Source: Subdoligranulum variabile
GTDB lineage: Bacteria; Bacillota; Clostridia; Oscillospirales; Ruminococcaceae
Length of the DNA stretch: 64,000 nt
Direction of reading: 5' to 3'
Assembly (NCBI RefSeq): GCF_025152575.1
Contig: NZ_CP102293.1
Location: 1,550,001-1,614,000, forward strand
This document shows, one piece after another, positions 8,388 to 16,927 of this stretch. A program made the translations under genes and the position numbers. Numbering within the stretch: the stretch's first letter is position 1; the number at the start of each line of letters is the position of its first letter. The notes beneath the pieces are model-generated. The model ran no database searches and had not been told where the DNA came from. It worked only from the letters and a program-made list of their open reading frames with translations.

Positions 8388-9131
8388 TTATTCGCAGAAG
8401 TCCTGCAGATACACCGCCGCGCTGCGGCTCATTTCCCGGGAGAAGTCGCTGTCGTACTTGCGCTTGCAGAAGGCTTGCAGATACCGGTCAAACTGGAATT
8501 CCGGCACCCCGGCGCCCCGGAGGTTGAAATCCTCCCGCAGTTCCTCCTCGGTGCGGTCGCGGTAGGTGTTCTCGCACACCACCGCTTCCTCCCGGAACCG
8601 CACCGGCTTTTGCCGCGTTTTCTGTTGCTCCGTCGGGCGGCCGAAGACCAGCATGCAGGCCGGCACCACCTGGGGCGGCAGGGCCAGCGTTTCCCGCATG
8701 GCCTCGGCGTTTTCCAGCACGTCCCCGATGTAGCAGCTGCCGATGCCGAGACTCTCCGCCGCCGTCACGGCGTTCTGGGCCGCGATGCAGGCATCCGCCA
8801 CCGCCAGCAGCAGATCCCCCGGCCCGGCTTTCCGGGGCGCCTCCACCCCGGCGGCCCGGTAGGCCCGCGGCCACCGGCGGCAGTCCGCCAGAAATACCAG
8901 ACAGAGTTTCGACTTGGCGATGAAGGGCTGGTGGTCGCAGAGGTCGGCCAGCCGCTCCTTCTGGGCGGGGTCGGTGATGTCCAGGATCGTGTAGAGCTGC
9001 TGGTTGCCTGCCGTGGGCGCCTGGAAGGCTGCCTCCAGAATGGCGGCCCGCTCTTCGGCGGTCACCGGCTCGTCGGTGAAGACCCGCACACTTTTGCGGG
9101 CGTGCAGCGCCCAGAGAATTTCATTATCCAT
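8388..9131 (-). CDS. Nitroreductase-family FMN oxidoreductase
   Basis: A 247-residue protein of the NAD(P)H:FMN nitroreductase family. The N-terminal 'ALHARKSVRVFTDEPV' with the Arg-Lys-Ser-Val-Arg FMN-phosphate motif, 'AAFQAPTAGNQQ', 'AAQNAVTAAESLGIGSCYIG' and 'VVPACMLVFGRPTEQ' are standard landmarks. The C-terminal ~45 residues form a charged extension ending 'YLQDFCE'. The ATG at 9131 is chosen because the protein aligns from 'MDNEILWALHARKS'; it lies only 4 bases after the flippase stop, so the two genes are co-transcribed. Physiological substrate unknown. Confidence 0.88.
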   Translation of the reverse strand: MDNEILWALHARKSVRVFTDEPVTAEERAAILEAAFQAPTAGNQQLYTILDITDPAQKERLADLCDHQPFIAKSKLCLVFLADCRRWPRAYRAAGVEAPRKAGPGDLLLAVADACIAAQNAVTAAESLGIGSCYIGDVLENAEAMRETLALPPQVVPACMLVFGRPTEQQKTRQKPVRFREEAVVCENTYRDRTEEELREDFNLRGAGVPEFQFDRYLQAFCKRKYDSDFSREMSRSAAVYLQDFCE

Positions 9132-9135
9132 TGTT

Positions 9136-10569
9136 TTACGCTCCTTTGCGGTGCAGGAATTTGCCCAGCAGCTTCTGCACCAGACTGTAGACTTCCCGCA
9201 CGTTGATGGCACACACCACGGCGGTGAGCACCACCACCGGGATGACCCAGGCGGAAAGATTCATCAGGCACCAGATCTCGGCCAGCACCAATACCAGGTT
9301 CACCAGCAGCCAGGCGGGGTGGAAGTCGATGCGCAAAAGACCCCGGGTGGAGTAGGCCCGCAGCAGGAATACCAGCAAGAGGCTCAGGAAGCTGGCCGGG
9401 GTGACGCCCCAGGGGCCCCACAGCAAAATGAAGATGCCGTTGAGAATCACGTTGAGCACCGCCCCCGCCAGCATGGTGAAGAGGGAACCGGTGGACCGCT
9501 TGTAGACCACATACACGCTGTTCAGGAACTGGTTCAGGCAGGTGCACATGGAGCAGAGGGTCAGGAAGGGCACGAAGGTCCAGCCGTCGTAGTATTCCGC
9601 TTTAAAAAGGTGCATCATGGGGCGGCAGAGCATGACGACCCCCGCCACGCAGCAGAACATGGCGCAGGCGTAGACCCGGAAAATTTTCGAGAAGAAGGCT
9701 TCCCGGTCCTGCTCCTCGGTGACGGCGGAGAGCTGCCATGCCTCGTAGAAGATGCTGCCCATGATGGTGATGACCTGGGGCAGGAAGTACCCGGCGGAGA
9801 GCAGGCCCACCCAGTAGTTGCCGCTGCGGCCCTGGTAGTCCTCGCACATGGCCTGGACGAAGAACATGTCGCTGGCGTTGATGATCCAGAAACTGATGGC
9901 CGCCGGGATCATGGGCAGACAGTACCGCAGCATCTCGCCCCAGAGGGACTTGTCAAAGGCCTTGGGTTTGCAGTATTTCCTGCAGCCCCCCGCGAAGAAG
10001 ACGAAGACCATGGAGGTCAGGTCAGCGCAGGCGTTGGCCAGCAGGAAGCCGGTGGCCCCCATCCTGAACCAGCTTAAGAAGATGAGATAGTAGGCCAGCA
10101 ATGTGCCGGTGGTCATGACGCCGTCGATGGCCACCAGCCGGTTGAGCATCCGCGCCCGGATGAACTGGGTGCACAGCGTCCGCAGACAGCTGGCCAGCAC
10201 GCAGAGATACAGCCAGGGCAGGTATTCGGCGGCGTTGGGGATGAGCCGCACCAGCGGCATGGCCACCAGCAAAATGGCAAAGCCGGTGAAGATGGTCAGC
10301 CCGCCGTTCACAAAGACGCTGTCCTTGCGCACGGCCTTATCCAGCCCGAAGCGGATCACCGCGTAGGAAACCCCCAGGCTCACCACCGGGATCAGCAGGT
10401 TGGTGGCCTGCTGCAGCAGGCTGGACACACCCATCACGTCGGGGGAGTCCAGGGCGTAGCTCAGGTAGGGCCGGATGAAAAAGCTCAGCAGTTTGGAGCT
10501 GAAGTTGGACAGGGCAAACAGCAGCGTGTTGTTTACCAGGGTCGTGTATTTTTTCTGGGAAGAAGCCAA
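9136..10569 (-). CDS. Polysaccharide/lipid-linked oligosaccharide flippase (MATE/Wzx-like)
   Basis: A ~477-residue integral membrane protein with about 12-14 hydrophobic helices spread over its length. The N-terminal 'NTLLFALSNFSSKLLSFFIRPYLSYALD' with Phe-Arg-Pro pattern is typical of Wzx/MurJ-related exporters of the MOP superfamily. Such proteins flip undecaprenyl-linked sugars. I place the start at a TTG (10569) because GGAGG lies 8 bases before it; an ATG at 10584 has no ribosome-binding site. The gene follows the YgjP-like peptidase closely and precedes the nitroreductase by 4 bases. No glycosyltransferases are adjacent, so the cargo is unknown. Confidence 0.85.
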   Translation of the reverse strand: MASSQKKYTTLVNNTLLFALSNFSSKLLSFFIRPYLSYALDSPDVMGVSSLLQQATNLLIPVVSLGVSYAVIRFGLDKAVRKDSVFVNGGLTIFTGFAILLVAMPLVRLIPNAAEYLPWLYLCVLASCLRTLCTQFIRARMLNRLVAIDGVMTTGTLLAYYLIFLSWFRMGATGFLLANACADLTSMVFVFFAGGCRKYCKPKAFDKSLWGEMLRYCLPMIPAAISFWIINASDMFFVQAMCEDYQGRSGNYWVGLLSAGYFLPQVITIMGSIFYEAWQLSAVTEEQDREAFFSKIFRVYACAMFCCVAGVVMLCRPMMHLFKAEYYDGWTFVPFLTLCSMCTCLNQFLNSVYVVYKRSTGSLFTMLAGAVLNVILNGIFILLWGPWGVTPASFLSLLLVFLLRAYSTRGLLRIDFHPAWLLVNLVLVLAEIWCLMNLSAWVIPVVVLTAVVCAINVREVYSLVQKLLGKFLHRKGA

Positions 10570-10597
10570 GAGCAGGACCTCCATGTGGTGCGGCGGA

Positions 10598-11158
10598 TCA
10601 CCGCAGCAGTTGTTGGCGCCGGCGATAGTCCGGCAGCACCGCCTCCACCGCCGCCCAGAAGGCCGGGCTGTGGTCGGGGTGGGCAAAGTGGCAGAATTCG
10701 TGTACCACAACATATTCCTGGGCGGCCGGGGGCGTCACACACAGCCGCCGGCTGAACGCCAGCGTGCCGGTCTTCAGGCTGCAGGAGCCCCACCGGGTGT
10801 GCATGTCCCGCACGGCGATGCGGGGAAAGGCACCCCCCGGACAGCTGGCCGCGAACCGGGGATAGTATGCCCGGCAAAGGGCGGTCATCTGCTTAAGGGC
10901 CTCCGCCTTGGGGGGCAGGGCCGCGTCCGCCGCCGCATCCCACCGGGCCCGGCGGGCCGCCTTGGCCCGGGCGGCCGCCACCCAGGCGGCCCGGGAGGCC
11001 ACAAAGGCGTCCACCATCCCGGCGGGCACCCGGGGCGACGCACTGGCCGCCACCGACCCGTCCGCCCGCACCCGCAGGTTGATGTTGCGCACCCGCCGCC
11101 GGGTCAGGGTATAGTCGATGCCCGCCGCGTGGCGGATCTCGGTTTTGGTTGGGGCCAT
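10598..11158 (-). CDS. YgjP-like (DUF45/M48-type) zinc metallopeptidase
   Basis: A 186-residue protein with the WGSCS motif and HEFCHFAHPDHSPAFW, the HExxH-like zinc site of the YgjP/DUF45 family. Here the second motif position carries Phe-Cys, keeping H-E-x-x-H as HEFCH. The central helical stretch is very Ala/Arg rich. The ATG at 11158 follows GGGAGG. The family is usually annotated as a metal-dependent hydrolase of unclear function and often neighbours restriction or repair genes; here it heads an operon with a flippase and a nitroreductase, which gives no clear role. Confidence 0.82.
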   Translation of the reverse strand: MAPTKTEIRHAAGIDYTLTRRRVRNINLRVRADGSVAASASPRVPAGMVDAFVASRAAWVAAARAKAARRARWDAAADAALPPKAEALKQMTALCRAYYPRFAASCPGGAFPRIAVRDMHTRWGSCSLKTGTLAFSRRLCVTPPAAQEYVVVHEFCHFAHPDHSPAFWAAVEAVLPDYRRRQQLLR

Positions 11159-11228
11159 GGCGGCGGCCTCCCTTCGGCAGGAATTTCCCCCTATTGTACA
11201 CGCATCGGACCCAAAGTGCAACCGTCCG

Positions 11229-12098
11229 TCAGCCGCCCCGCACCGTCTGGATGTACTGCCGGGGCGTCTGGTTGTATTCCGCCTTGAAGGCCCGGTAAAA
11301 ATTGGCGTAGTCCCCGAAGCCGCAATACTGGCAGACTTCATTCGGCGGCACGCCTCCTGCCAGCAGCTGCTTGGCGTTGAGCAGCCGTTTCTGCAGAATA
11401 TAGCGGTGCACCGTGGTGCCCACCTGGGCGTCAAACTTGCGCAGCAGGTGGTATTTGCTGATGAAGAATTTCTCCGCCAGCTGGTCCAGCGTCAGTGTCT
11501 CGCTGTAGTGCTCGTTGATGTAGTGCAGCACCGCGTCCACCACCTGGTCGCTGCTGCCCATGGGCCGGGCGTCCCCCCGCTCGGCGGCGGCCCGGTTCAG
11601 CCCGATCATCAGATCCACCAGCGCCCCCTGGGCCAAAAGGTCGCTGCCGTACTCCTTGGAGGTGCGCAGCGTGCACAGCCGGTCGATGGACGCCCGCATC
11701 TGGGCCCCCGCCGCCCCCGGCAGCCGCAGGAGGTTGGTGTGGTTGGCCACGCTGGTGTCAAAGCAGCGGGTCAGGCTGGTGCGCGGCGTGGACAGATGCT
11801 CCAGATACGGCCGGGCAATCCACAGAACGAACCGCTCGTAGGCGTCCACGTCGGTGACGATCCGCGCCTGGTGCAGCTCCAGGGGACTGGTGAGCATCCA
11901 GTCCCCCGGACGCATGCGGTAGATGTGGTTTTCCACGATGTATTCCACCCGGCCGCGCAGCAAAAGATAGACCTCGTAGAAATCGTGGTGGTGCAGCTCC
12001 ACCTCGTTCATGTAGGTGGAGCGGTAGCGGTAGATCTCGTAGTCCGAAGCGATCATCGTCTGACGCCGGGTATAGGGGTTGTAATGGGACCCTGCCAT
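11229..12098 (-). CDS. AraC-family regulator, probable hexuronate regulator
   Basis: A 289-residue regulator. The N-terminal cupin-like sensor shows 'VELHHHDFYEVYLLLRGRVEYI' and 'PGDWMLTSPLELH'. The C-terminal ~100 residues carry two helix-turn-helix units ('LTLDQLAEKFFISKYHLLRKF' and 'EVCQYCGFGDYANFYRAFKAEYNQTPRQY'). The ATG at 12098 is preceded by AAGGGGGAAAA. It is transcribed divergently from uxuB across a 176-bp gap, so it most likely controls uxuB-uxuA in response to a hexuronate intermediate; this is inferred from position only. Confidence 0.88.
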   Translation of the reverse strand: MAGSHYNPYTRRQTMIASDYEIYRYRSTYMNEVELHHHDFYEVYLLLRGRVEYIVENHIYRMRPGDWMLTSPLELHQARIVTDVDAYERFVLWIARPYLEHLSTPRTSLTRCFDTSVANHTNLLRLPGAAGAQMRASIDRLCTLRTSKEYGSDLLAQGALVDLMIGLNRAAAERGDARPMGSSDQVVDAVLHYINEHYSETLTLDQLAEKFFISKYHLLRKFDAQVGTTVHRYILQKRLLNAKQLLAGGVPPNEVCQYCGFGDYANFYRAFKAEYNQTPRQYIQTVRGG

Positions 12099-12274
12099 GC
12101 GGTTTTTCCCCCTTTTGGGCGGTCTTTTGTATCTATAGTATACTTTACCGCAACTTTTACAATCTTTCAAGCAATCTCGGCCATTTTCCTAATAAAAATT
12201 GCGATGTATACTGAAATCAACGCGGATGGGAATGAATCCATCCTCCACGCACCCAAAAAAAGGAGTCAATCACT

Positions 12275-13888
12275 ATGCAGATGAATGCCTCTTCCATCGT
12301 CAACCAGAAAGCCGAGTGGGAAAAGCTGGGCGTCAAACTGCCCCAGTTCGACCACGCCGCCATGACCGCCGCCACCAAGGAACACCCCATCTGGGTGCAT
12401 TTTGGCGCCGGCAACATCTTCCGCGGTTTCATCGCCGCTTTGCAGCAGAAGCTGCTCAACGCCGGGGAAGCTGACCGCGGCATCATCGCAGCCGATACCT
12501 TCGACTACGACATCATCGACAAGATCTACACCCCCTACGACAACCTGACCATGATGGTCACCCTGAACCCCGACGGCTCCACCAGCCGTGAGATCATCGG
12601 TTCCGTGGCCGAGGGCCTGCGCGCCGACTCCTCCGACGCCGCCATGATGGCCCGCTTCAAGGAGATCTTCACCGATCCCGGCCTGCAGATGATCTCCTTC
12701 ACCATCACCGAGAAGGGCTACGCCCTCTACCGTCCGGACGGCAGCCTGATGCCCGTGGTCCAGGCCGATATGGACGAGGGCCCCGCCCATGCCCGCCATG
12801 CCATGAGCATGGTGGCCGCCCTGCTCTTCGAGCGTTTCAACGCCGGCAAGTATCCTCTGGCTGTCGTGTCCATGGACAACTGCTCCCACAATGGTGAGAA
12901 GCTGCAGTCCAGCGTCATGACCGTGGCCAAGGCCTGGGCCGAGAAGGGCTTCGTGGGTCAGGACTTCATCGACTACCTCACCGACGAGAGCAAGATCACC
13001 TTCCCCTGGTCCATGATCGACAAGATCACCCCGCGCCCCCACAAGATCGTGGAGGAGTCCCTGGCCAAGGACGGCATCGAGGATATGGCCCCCATCGTCA
13101 CCAGCAAGAACACCTTCATTGCGGCCTTCGTCAACGCCGAGCGCCCGCAGTACCTGGTGGTGGAGGACAAGTTCCCCAACGGCCGTCCGGCTCTGGAGAA
13201 GGCCGGCGTCTACATGACCGACCGCGAGACCGTCAACAAGACCGAGCGGATGAAGGTCACCACCTGCCTGAACCCCCTGCACACCGCCATGAGCGTTTAC
13301 GGCTGCATGCTGGGCTACACCCTCATCTGCGATGAGATGAAGGACGCCGACATCGTCGCCCTCATCAAGCGCCTGGGCTATGTGGAAGGTCTGCCCGTGG
13401 TGGTCAACCCCGGCATCCTGGAGCCCAAGGCCTTCATCGACGAGGTCGTGGAGCAGCGCCTGCCCAACCCCTTCATGCCCGACGCCCCCCAGCGTATCGC
13501 CACCGATACCTCCCAGAAGGTGGGCATCCGCTTCGGCGAGACCATCAAGAGCTACATCGCCGAGGGCCGCGACCTGAACACCCTGGTGTCCATTCCTCTG
13601 GCCATCGCGGGCTGGCTGCGCTACCTGCTGGCCGTGGATGACAACGGCAACGCCTTTGAAGTCTCCGCCGATCCCCTGAAGGACGATCTGCAGGCCAAGC
13701 TGGCCGGCATCGAGGTGGGCAAGCCCGAGACCTACCAGGGTCAGCTGAAGGCCATCCTGGCCAACGCCTCCATCTTCGGCACCGATCTGACCAAGACCGT
13801 CCTGGCCGACAAGATCGAGCAGTATTTTGTGGCCGAGCTGGCCGGCCCCGGCGCTGTTCGCAAAACTCTCCACGACGCCCTGAACTAA
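12275..13888 (+). CDS. uxuB: D-mannonate oxidoreductase (fructuronate reductase)
   Basis: A 537-residue member of the mannitol dehydrogenase family. The Rossmann segment 'WVHFGAGNIFRGFIAALQ' binds NAD(P)H and 'VVSMDNCSHNGEKLQ' carries the family Asn/His/Lys catalytic region. It interconverts D-fructuronate and D-mannonate in glucuronate breakdown. The next gene, uxuA, performs the following step, which supports this over mannitol or altronate specificity. The AAAAGGAG Shine-Dalgarno precedes the ATG at 12275. The coding sequence is strongly codon-biased and GC-rich, suggesting high expression. Confidence 0.9.
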   Translation: MQMNASSIVNQKAEWEKLGVKLPQFDHAAMTAATKEHPIWVHFGAGNIFRGFIAALQQKLLNAGEADRGIIAADTFDYDIIDKIYTPYDNLTMMVTLNPDGSTSREIIGSVAEGLRADSSDAAMMARFKEIFTDPGLQMISFTITEKGYALYRPDGSLMPVVQADMDEGPAHARHAMSMVAALLFERFNAGKYPLAVVSMDNCSHNGEKLQSSVMTVAKAWAEKGFVGQDFIDYLTDESKITFPWSMIDKITPRPHKIVEESLAKDGIEDMAPIVTSKNTFIAAFVNAERPQYLVVEDKFPNGRPALEKAGVYMTDRETVNKTERMKVTTCLNPLHTAMSVYGCMLGYTLICDEMKDADIVALIKRLGYVEGLPVVVNPGILEPKAFIDEVVEQRLPNPFMPDAPQRIATDTSQKVGIRFGETIKSYIAEGRDLNTLVSIPLAIAGWLRYLLAVDDNGNAFEVSADPLKDDLQAKLAGIEVGKPETYQGQLKAILANASIFGTDLTKTVLADKIEQYFVAELAGPGAVRKTLHDALN

Positions 13889-13902
13889 GGCCTGCGGCCC
13901 TC

Positions 13903-14079
13903 AAAGAGGGGAACAGTCCCGCACGGCAATTGCCTGACGGGCCTATTCCCCCCTTTGGATTCCCCCTCGACAAAATTGTACCCAAAACCGCGCACTCGGC
14001 CTGCGGGCCTCGCACACAATTTTGGGCACAATTTCCCTGTCGGTGTCGCGGCCGTCGGCGCATGTCCGCCGACCGCGAC
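13903..14079. repeat. Three consecutive imperfect palindromes between uxuB and uxuA
   Basis: Hairpin 1 (13903-13956) is a 54-base imperfect palindrome centred on GGCAATTGCC. Hairpin 2 (13973-14034) pairs AAATTGTACCCAAAA with TTTTGGGCACAATTT around a GGCC-rich apex. Hairpin 3 (14045-14079) pairs GTCGCGG..TCGGCG with CGCCGACCGCGAC. None has a T-run. They occupy most of the 263-bp gap between the two genes. Confidence 0.65.
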
Positions 14080-14151
14080 GGAACAAGAAAATCCCGGCAA
14101 TGCCGGTTACAAACGAATCTCTTTTGCAAGTAAACTACAAGGAGGTCTTTT

Positions 14152-15252
14152 ATGTCCATGAAAATGGGTTGGCGCTGGTACGGTGAGGGCAACGATCCCA
14201 TCACCCTCGGCGACATCAAGCAGATCCCCGGTGTCGAGAGCATCGTCTGGGCGCTGCACAGCAAGATGCCCGGCGAGATCTGGGAAGAGGACGAGATCAA
14301 GGAAGCCGTGGAGCACATCCAGTCCTACGGATTCAGCGCCGAAGTGGTGGAATCCGTCAACGTCCACGACGACATCAAGATCGGTCTGCCCAGCCGCGAC
14401 CAGCTGATCGAGAACTACAAGCAGTGCATCCGCAACCTGTCCAAGTACGGTGTGAAGACCATCTGCTACAACTTCATGCCCATCTTTGACTGGACCCGCA
14501 CCGACCTGTTCCATCCCGTCGGCGACGGTTCCACCGCCCTGTTCTACCAGAAGGACATGATCCAGGATGACTACAAGGCCATGGCCGACTACATCCTGAA
14601 CTTCACCGAGAAGTATCACATGACCTTCCCGGGCTGGGAGCCGGAACGCATGGCCAAGCTGGACGAGCTGTTCAAGGCCTACGCCCCCGTCACCAAGGAG
14701 AAGCTGTGGGAGAACCTGAAGTATTTCCTGGAAGCCATCATGCCCACCTGCCACGAGTGCGATGTCAAGATGGCCATCCACATGGATGATCCCCCGTGGG
14801 ACATCTTCGGCCTGCCCCGTCTGCTCACCGACGCCGAGGCCATCGACCGCTTCCTGACCATGGTGGACGATCCCTACAACTGCCTGACGCTCTGCTCCGG
14901 CAGCCTGAACGCCAACCCCAACAACAACGTGGCGGCCATCGTGCGCAAGCACTGCGACCGCATCCCGTTCGCCCATATCCGGAACATCCATCATTTCCCC
15001 AACGGCGATTTCAGCGAGGCCGCCCACCGCGATTGCTGCGGCGAGACCGGCATCATCGAAATTCTCCGCGCCTACCATGACTGCGGCTTCGACGGCGTCA
15101 TCCGCCCCGACCATGGCCGTCAGCTCTGGGAGGAAGGCCCCGGTAACTGCCGCCCCGGCTACGGCAAGTATGACCGTGCCCTGGGCATCCAGTATATGCT
15201 GGGCGTCTGGGATCTCCTCGACCGCCTGGACGAGGAGAAGGCCAAGGCCTGA
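14152..15252 (+). CDS. uxuA: Mannonate dehydratase
   Basis: A 366-residue protein of the usual UxuA length. It shows 'MGWRWYGEGNDPITLGDIKQ', 'YNFMPIFDWTRTDL', the metal-site region 'MAIHMDDPPWDIFGLPRL' and the C-terminal 'VIRPDHGRQLW'. It dehydrates D-mannonate to 2-keto-3-deoxygluconate. The ATG is preceded by AAGGAGG. It follows uxuB after a structured 263-bp gap, so the pair is probably one operon with processing or regulation between. KDG kinase and aldolase are not in the window. Confidence 0.95.
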   Translation: MSMKMGWRWYGEGNDPITLGDIKQIPGVESIVWALHSKMPGEIWEEDEIKEAVEHIQSYGFSAEVVESVNVHDDIKIGLPSRDQLIENYKQCIRNLSKYGVKTICYNFMPIFDWTRTDLFHPVGDGSTALFYQKDMIQDDYKAMADYILNFTEKYHMTFPGWEPERMAKLDELFKAYAPVTKEKLWENLKYFLEAIMPTCHECDVKMAIHMDDPPWDIFGLPRLLTDAEAIDRFLTMVDDPYNCLTLCSGSLNANPNNNVAAIVRKHCDRIPFAHIRNIHHFPNGDFSEAAHRDCCGETGIIEILRAYHDCGFDGVIRPDHGRQLWEEGPGNCRPGYGKYDRALGIQYMLGVWDLLDRLDEEKAKA

Positions 15253-15264
15253 TTGTGCGCCTTT

Positions 15265-15383
15265 GTTCCTTCTTTGCAAAGAAGGAACCGAAGAAATTCC
15301 AATCAAAAATGCCTGGGAGGGTAACACCCTCCCAGGCATTTTTAGTTAGAGTTCTTTTGGTTCTTTTCTTGCAAGAAAAGAAC
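15265..15383. repeat. 119-bp intergenic module, third full copy
   Basis: Palindrome with core CTTTGCAAAG (15265-15288), terminator hairpin 15305-15343 (stem AAAAATGCCTGGGAGGGT), palindrome with core TCTTGCAAGA (15360-15383). It separates the convergent uxuA and birA genes and can terminate both. Outside the hairpin apex it matches the reverse complement of 3922-4040. Confidence 0.85.
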
Positions 15384-15388
15384 GAAGC

Positions 15389-16123
15389 TCACACCGCGCC
15401 GTAGATGCCCTGTACCGACACTTCGCCGGTAAAGACATGCACTTCGCCGTTTTCGCCTTCCACCACCAGGCGTCCCTCCTCGTCCACGTCCACCGCGGTC
15501 CCGGCGCCGCCGTCGTAGGTCACCCGGCGTCCCAGGTTGATGCACCGGGCCTTGTACCGTTCCCGGTAGGGGGCAAACCCCTCCACCTCATAGGTGTACA
15601 GCGCCCGGTCAAACCCGAAATCCGTCATGTACTGGGCCAGCCATTCGGGGTCCACGTCCAGGTCCACCGCCACGCCCTGCAGGGCAAGGCTGGTGCCGTG
15701 GGGCAGTCCCGCCGCGTCAAAATAGGCCTGGTCCTGGGCCAGATTGATGCCGATGCCCGACAACACACTGTGCCCGTCGGGGGCGCCCTCACAGAGGATG
15801 CCCACCACTTTTTTGCCGTTCAGCAAAAGGTCGTTGGGCCACTTGATCTGGCACTGCACGCCGTAGCGCTGCTCCAGGGCATCCGCCACCGCCAGACTGG
15901 AAAAGAGCGGCAGGGTAGAGGGCTGCGCCAGCGGCGTTTTGAGCACCACCGTGTAATACAGCGCCTTGCCCGGGGCGTCCACCCACTGGCGGCCCAGCCG
16001 TCCCCGGCCTGCCGTCTGGCTGGTGGTGTACACCGCCCCGATGGGCCCGAACCGGTCCAGATGGGCCTTCGCCCAGGTATTGGTGCTGTCCGCTTCGGGC
16101 AGATACAGAACACTCTCGTTCAA
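15389..16123 (-). CDS. birA: Biotin--[acetyl-CoA carboxylase] ligase, no DNA-binding domain
   Basis: About 244 residues of BPL/LPL catalytic fold. Seen motifs are the biotin/ATP loop 'AGRGRLGRQW', 'YYTVVLKTP', the 'IKWPNDLLLNGKKVVGILCE' signature and the SH3-like C-terminal domain. The N-terminal winged helix of bifunctional BirA is absent, so this is a group I ligase without repressor role. I favour a TTG start at 16123, overlapping the upstream TGA as TTGA with GAGGG 10 bases before; an ATG at 16156 would overlap the upstream gene by 37 bases. It would biotinylate, among others, the decarboxylase biotin carrier implied by oadB. Confidence 0.9.
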   Translation of the reverse strand: MNESVLYLPEADSTNTWAKAHLDRFGPIGAVYTTSQTAGRGRLGRQWVDAPGKALYYTVVLKTPLAQPSTLPLFSSLAVADALEQRYGVQCQIKWPNDLLLNGKKVVGILCEGAPDGHSVLSGIGINLAQDQAYFDAAGLPHGTSLALQGVAVDLDVDPEWLAQYMTDFGFDRALYTYEVEGFAPYRERYKARCINLGRRVTYDGGAGTAVDVDEEGRLVVEGENGEVHVFTGEVSVQGIYGAV

Positions 16124-16614
16124 AATGCAGGCACCCTCTTCCATCCGAAAGAACATTGTCCGTCCTGGATCTCCAGCACGCCGTAGCTGCCGCCGTCCCG
16201 CAGACTCCCCGGATTGAACACCGTGGCCGTCACGCCCTGGCCCCGCTCCAGTGCCCGCATATGGGTGTGCCCGAACAGCGCTACGTCGGCGCCCCGGGCC
16301 GCGGCACTCTCCGCCAGCTGCTCATACCCCATCTTCACACCGTACCGGTGCCCGTGGGTGTAGAAAAACAACAGCCCCCCAAAAGGCACCAGCCCCTCGA
16401 TGGGATCCTCGTACCCCGTGTCGCAGTTGCCCGCCACCCGGTAGATGGGATAGGGGACCGGCGTTTTCCGCAGCTGCAGCGCCGCGTTCAGATCATACAA
16501 CCCGTCGCCCAGAAAAAACAGCGCGTCGGCGGTCTCGTTCTGCAGCACCCAACGCAGGTCCCGCAGCCGCCCGTGCACGTCGCTGATGACAAGAATTTTC
16601 GTTGTATCGGACAT
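16120..16614 (-). CDS. YfcE/MJ0936-family metallophosphodiesterase
   Basis: A 164-residue calcineurin-like phosphoesterase with the full set of metal-binding motifs: SDVHGR near the N-terminus, FLGDGLYD, AGNCD, THGHRYGV and FGHTHMR. The length fits the small YfcE/MJ0936 group, which hydrolyses phosphodiesters in vitro. The ATG at 16614 follows AAAGG; longer readings extend into non-coding DNA. It is co-transcribed with birA through a TTGA stop/start overlap. Confidence 0.9.
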   Translation of the reverse strand: MSDTTKILVISDVHGRLRDLRWVLQNETADALFFLGDGLYDLNAALQLRKTPVPYPIYRVAGNCDTGYEDPIEGLVPFGGLLFFYTHGHRYGVKMGYEQLAESAAARGADVALFGHTHMRALERGQGVTATVFNPGSLRDGGSYGVLEIQDGQCSFGWKRVPAF

Positions 16615-16892
16615 GGAGAATGAACCTTTCTGGATAAAAGTAAAAAATTCGCACCGCGGGGGTTCGGGCACCCCCGAATTTGCAGTGGAGAATCGGAAAA
16701 ACCGATGGAAAAACAGTCTCTCCAGGCGTTTTTCCCGGTTTTTTCGATTCGACTTCTTCTTTGGGGGTCTCGGGGGCGTGCAGCCCCAGAGCCGTGCCCC
16801 GCGCCTCGGAAGTAGCGGCGCGTTTTTCCGCCGCTTTTTGCGCGCTCAAAAAGCGGCATCTAAAGGCAGCGCGGATGTTCTGTGTTGTTTCT
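16615..16892. other. Gene-free stretch with inverted repeats
   Basis: No gene is visible. A stable inverted repeat pairs GCCGCTTTTTG with CAAAAAGCGGC at about 16830-16857, and Gly/Pro-like GC-rich runs make spurious open frames on both strands. It holds the upstream region of the YfcE-like gene. Confidence 0.4.
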
Positions 16893-16916
16893 CTTCTTTC
16901 TTTGCAAAGAAAGAAG
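16893..16916. repeat. 24-bp palindrome of the CTTTGCAAAG family
   Basis: A perfect palindrome with the same core as the 119-bp modules, followed by CAAAGAAACTCTCAC and then directly by the rsmI stop. It has no attached terminator hairpin. Confidence 0.7.
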
Positions 16917-16927
16917 CAAAGAAACTC

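Noticed and set aside
12266..13873. 535-codon frame antisense to uxuB
   Set aside because: Shadow of uxuB codon bias; the same His/Gly/Val composition as the other antisense frames.
13903..14079. CRISPR-like array between uxuB and uxuA
   Set aside because: The three hairpins are not direct repeats of each other and there are no regular spacers; no cas genes are present anywhere in the window.
16660..16860. Plus-strand gene in the GC-rich gap before the YfcE-like gene
   Set aside because: Several frames are open only because of GC-rich, hairpin-forming sequence; no start signal or protein-like pattern.
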